This document shows, in pieces, positions 63,247 to 64,000 of a stretch of DNA of 64,000 nt. This DNA is from Malikia spinosa (GTDB lineage Bacteria > Pseudomonadota > Gammaproteobacteria > Burkholderiales > Burkholderiaceae_C). The translations under genes and the position numbers were made by a program. The notes under the pieces are model-generated. The model was not told the origin of the DNA. It was given only the letters and a program-made list of their open reading frames with translations, and made no database searches. Position 1 is the first letter of the stretch, and the number at the start of each line of letters is the position of its first letter. The stretch covers positions 1 through 64,000 of the forward strand of contig NZ_PVLR01000008.1 of the NCBI RefSeq assembly GCF_002980625.1. The letters are read 5' to 3'.

Positions 63247-64000
63247 ATGACCACTACTGACGCCTCCACCCCGCCCACCACCGATCCTGTCGCGCAACTG
63301 CTGGGCGACGACCGCCCGCCGCGCGGCTGGCGCCGTCCGTTCTGGTGGGCGCTGGCGCTGCTGCTGCTCTTGCTGGCGGCTGGCCTCTATTATTGGTCGG
63401 GGCGCCAGGCGCAACAGGCCCAGCCGGCCTATGTGACCGAGCCGGTCGGACGCGGCGACATCACGCTGACGGTCTCGGCCAACGGCACGGTGCAGCCGAC
63501 GCGCTCGGTCAACATCGGCAGCGAACTGTCGGGCACGGTGCGCCGGGTCTCGGTCGATGTCAACGACAAGGTCAAGCAAGGCCAGCTGCTGGTCGAACTC
63601 GACACCGCCAAGCTGTCGGACCAAGTCAGCCGCTCGCGCGCCGCACTGGCGGCGGCCCAGGCCCAGCTCGCGCTCGCCACTGCCACGCTCAAGGAGTCAC
63701 AGGCCAGCCTGGTCCGGCTGGAGGAGGTCGCGCGCCTGTCGGGCGGCAAGGTGCCTTCGGCGGCCGAGCTCGACGCCGGCCGCTCCGCCTTGGAACGCGC
63801 CCGCGCCAGCGAGGACAGCGCGCGCGCCGGCATCCAACAGGCCCGCGCCACCCTGTCGACCGACGAGACCAACCTGTCGAAGGGATCGATCCGCTCGCCG
63901 ATCGACGGCATCGTGCTCGAGCGCAAGGTCGAACCCGGCAACGCGGTGGCAGCCTCGCTGCAGGCGGTCACGCTGATGACGATCGCCGAGGACCTGCGCC
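63247..64000 (+). CDS. efflux periplasmic adaptor subunit (HlyD/MacA-like), cut by window end
   Basis: The first about 251 residues of a membrane fusion protein. One anchor helix (FWWALALLLLLLAAGLYYW) is followed by a barrel-sandwich biotinyl-lipoyl-like domain (NIGSELSGTVRRVSVDVNDKV), a long coiled-coil hairpin and the returning strand GSIRSPIDGIVLERKVEPGN. This resembles MacA, so a MacB-type ABC permease may follow beyond the window. It is six bases downstream of the outer membrane gene. Confidence 0.92.
   Translation, partial: MTTTDASTPPTTDPVAQLLGDDRPPRGWRRPFWWALALLLLLLAAGLYYWSGRQAQQAQPAYVTEPVGRGDITLTVSANGTVQPTRSVNIGSELSGTVRRVSVDVNDKVKQGQLLVELDTAKLSDQVSRSRAALAAAQAQLALATATLKESQASLVRLEEVARLSGGKVPSAAELDAGRSALERARASEDSARAGIQQARATLSTDETNLSKGSIRSPIDGIVLERKVEPGNAVAASLQAVTLMTIAEDLR

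Overview
The window is chromosomal DNA from a high-GC betaproteobacterium, most likely Burkholderiales (Comamonadaceae or the Leptothrix/Rubrivivax group). I infer this from GC-rich codon use, from gene orders such as rhodanese-grxC-secB-gpsA divergent from gpmA-ctpA-thiF, from DUF3460-scpA, and from a PHB depolymerase. No rRNA, tRNA, integrase, transposase or CRISPR array was recognised. Most of the sequence is dense housekeeping DNA, with two lower-GC blocks that look acquired.

Layout. 0.1-2.1 kb: folE (GTP cyclohydrolase I), a BLUF blue-light sensor and a DUF429 protein. 2.1-5.2 kb (minus): gpmA, a ctpA-type S41 protease and a ThiF/MoeB-type adenylyltransferase. 5.3-7.6 kb: rhodanese, grxC, secB, gpsA. 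7.7-15.2 kb: cofactor genes panC, panB, nadA, a pabB-pabC fusion, panD, and thiC behind a TPP riboswitch. 15.3 kb: a MAPEG protein.

16.1-20.7 kb is a single AT-richer gene of 1524 codons. It encodes a PD-(D/E)XK-like nuclease domain fused to a STAND/NACHT-type ATPase and a long C-terminal region, which is the architecture of Avs/bNACHT antiphage proteins. Degenerate intergenic DNA flanks it. 21-28.3 kb (minus): a HEPN/MNT toxin-antitoxin-like pair behind nadB, then scpA, DUF3460, a SulP transporter and metG. 28.4-40.3 kb (plus): apbC/mrp followed by a formate dehydrogenase cluster. The cluster holds accessory proteins (DUF3305, DUF3306, a multi-[4Fe-4S] protein, a TorD-like chaperone), a small Tat-signal protein, a Cys-type catalytic subunit, the FeS beta subunit, cytochrome b, two small exported proteins and fdhD.

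40.4-43.5 kb (minus): an SH3b-leishmanolysin-like metalloprotease, a DUF2157-type membrane protein and a PHB depolymerase. 43.8 kb: rarA. 45.2-49.0 kb is a second putative defence locus: an Mrr-like nuclease-SF2 helicase with six exact 204-nt helicase-associated (HA) repeats, followed by a small protein with a HEPN-like motif. GC content falls sharply where the HA repeats begin. 49.3-54.8 kb: lysS, a chemoreceptor with a haem-c motif in its sensor domain, a lipoprotein, and rpoH under a perfect CIRCE operator. A fossil copy of the rpoH 3' end lies beside the chemoreceptor stop. 54.9-60 kb (minus): a TatT-DctP-DctQM TRAP transporter and a CLC channel/antiporter. 60.2-64 kb (plus): an exported unknown, thpR, and an RND-type outer membrane factor with a periplasmic adaptor cut by the window end.

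The best candidates for an undescribed system are the nuclease-STAND gene at 16.1-20.7 kb and the nuclease-helicase-HA plus HEPN-like pair at 45.2-49.0 kb. Both assignments rest on motif reading alone.
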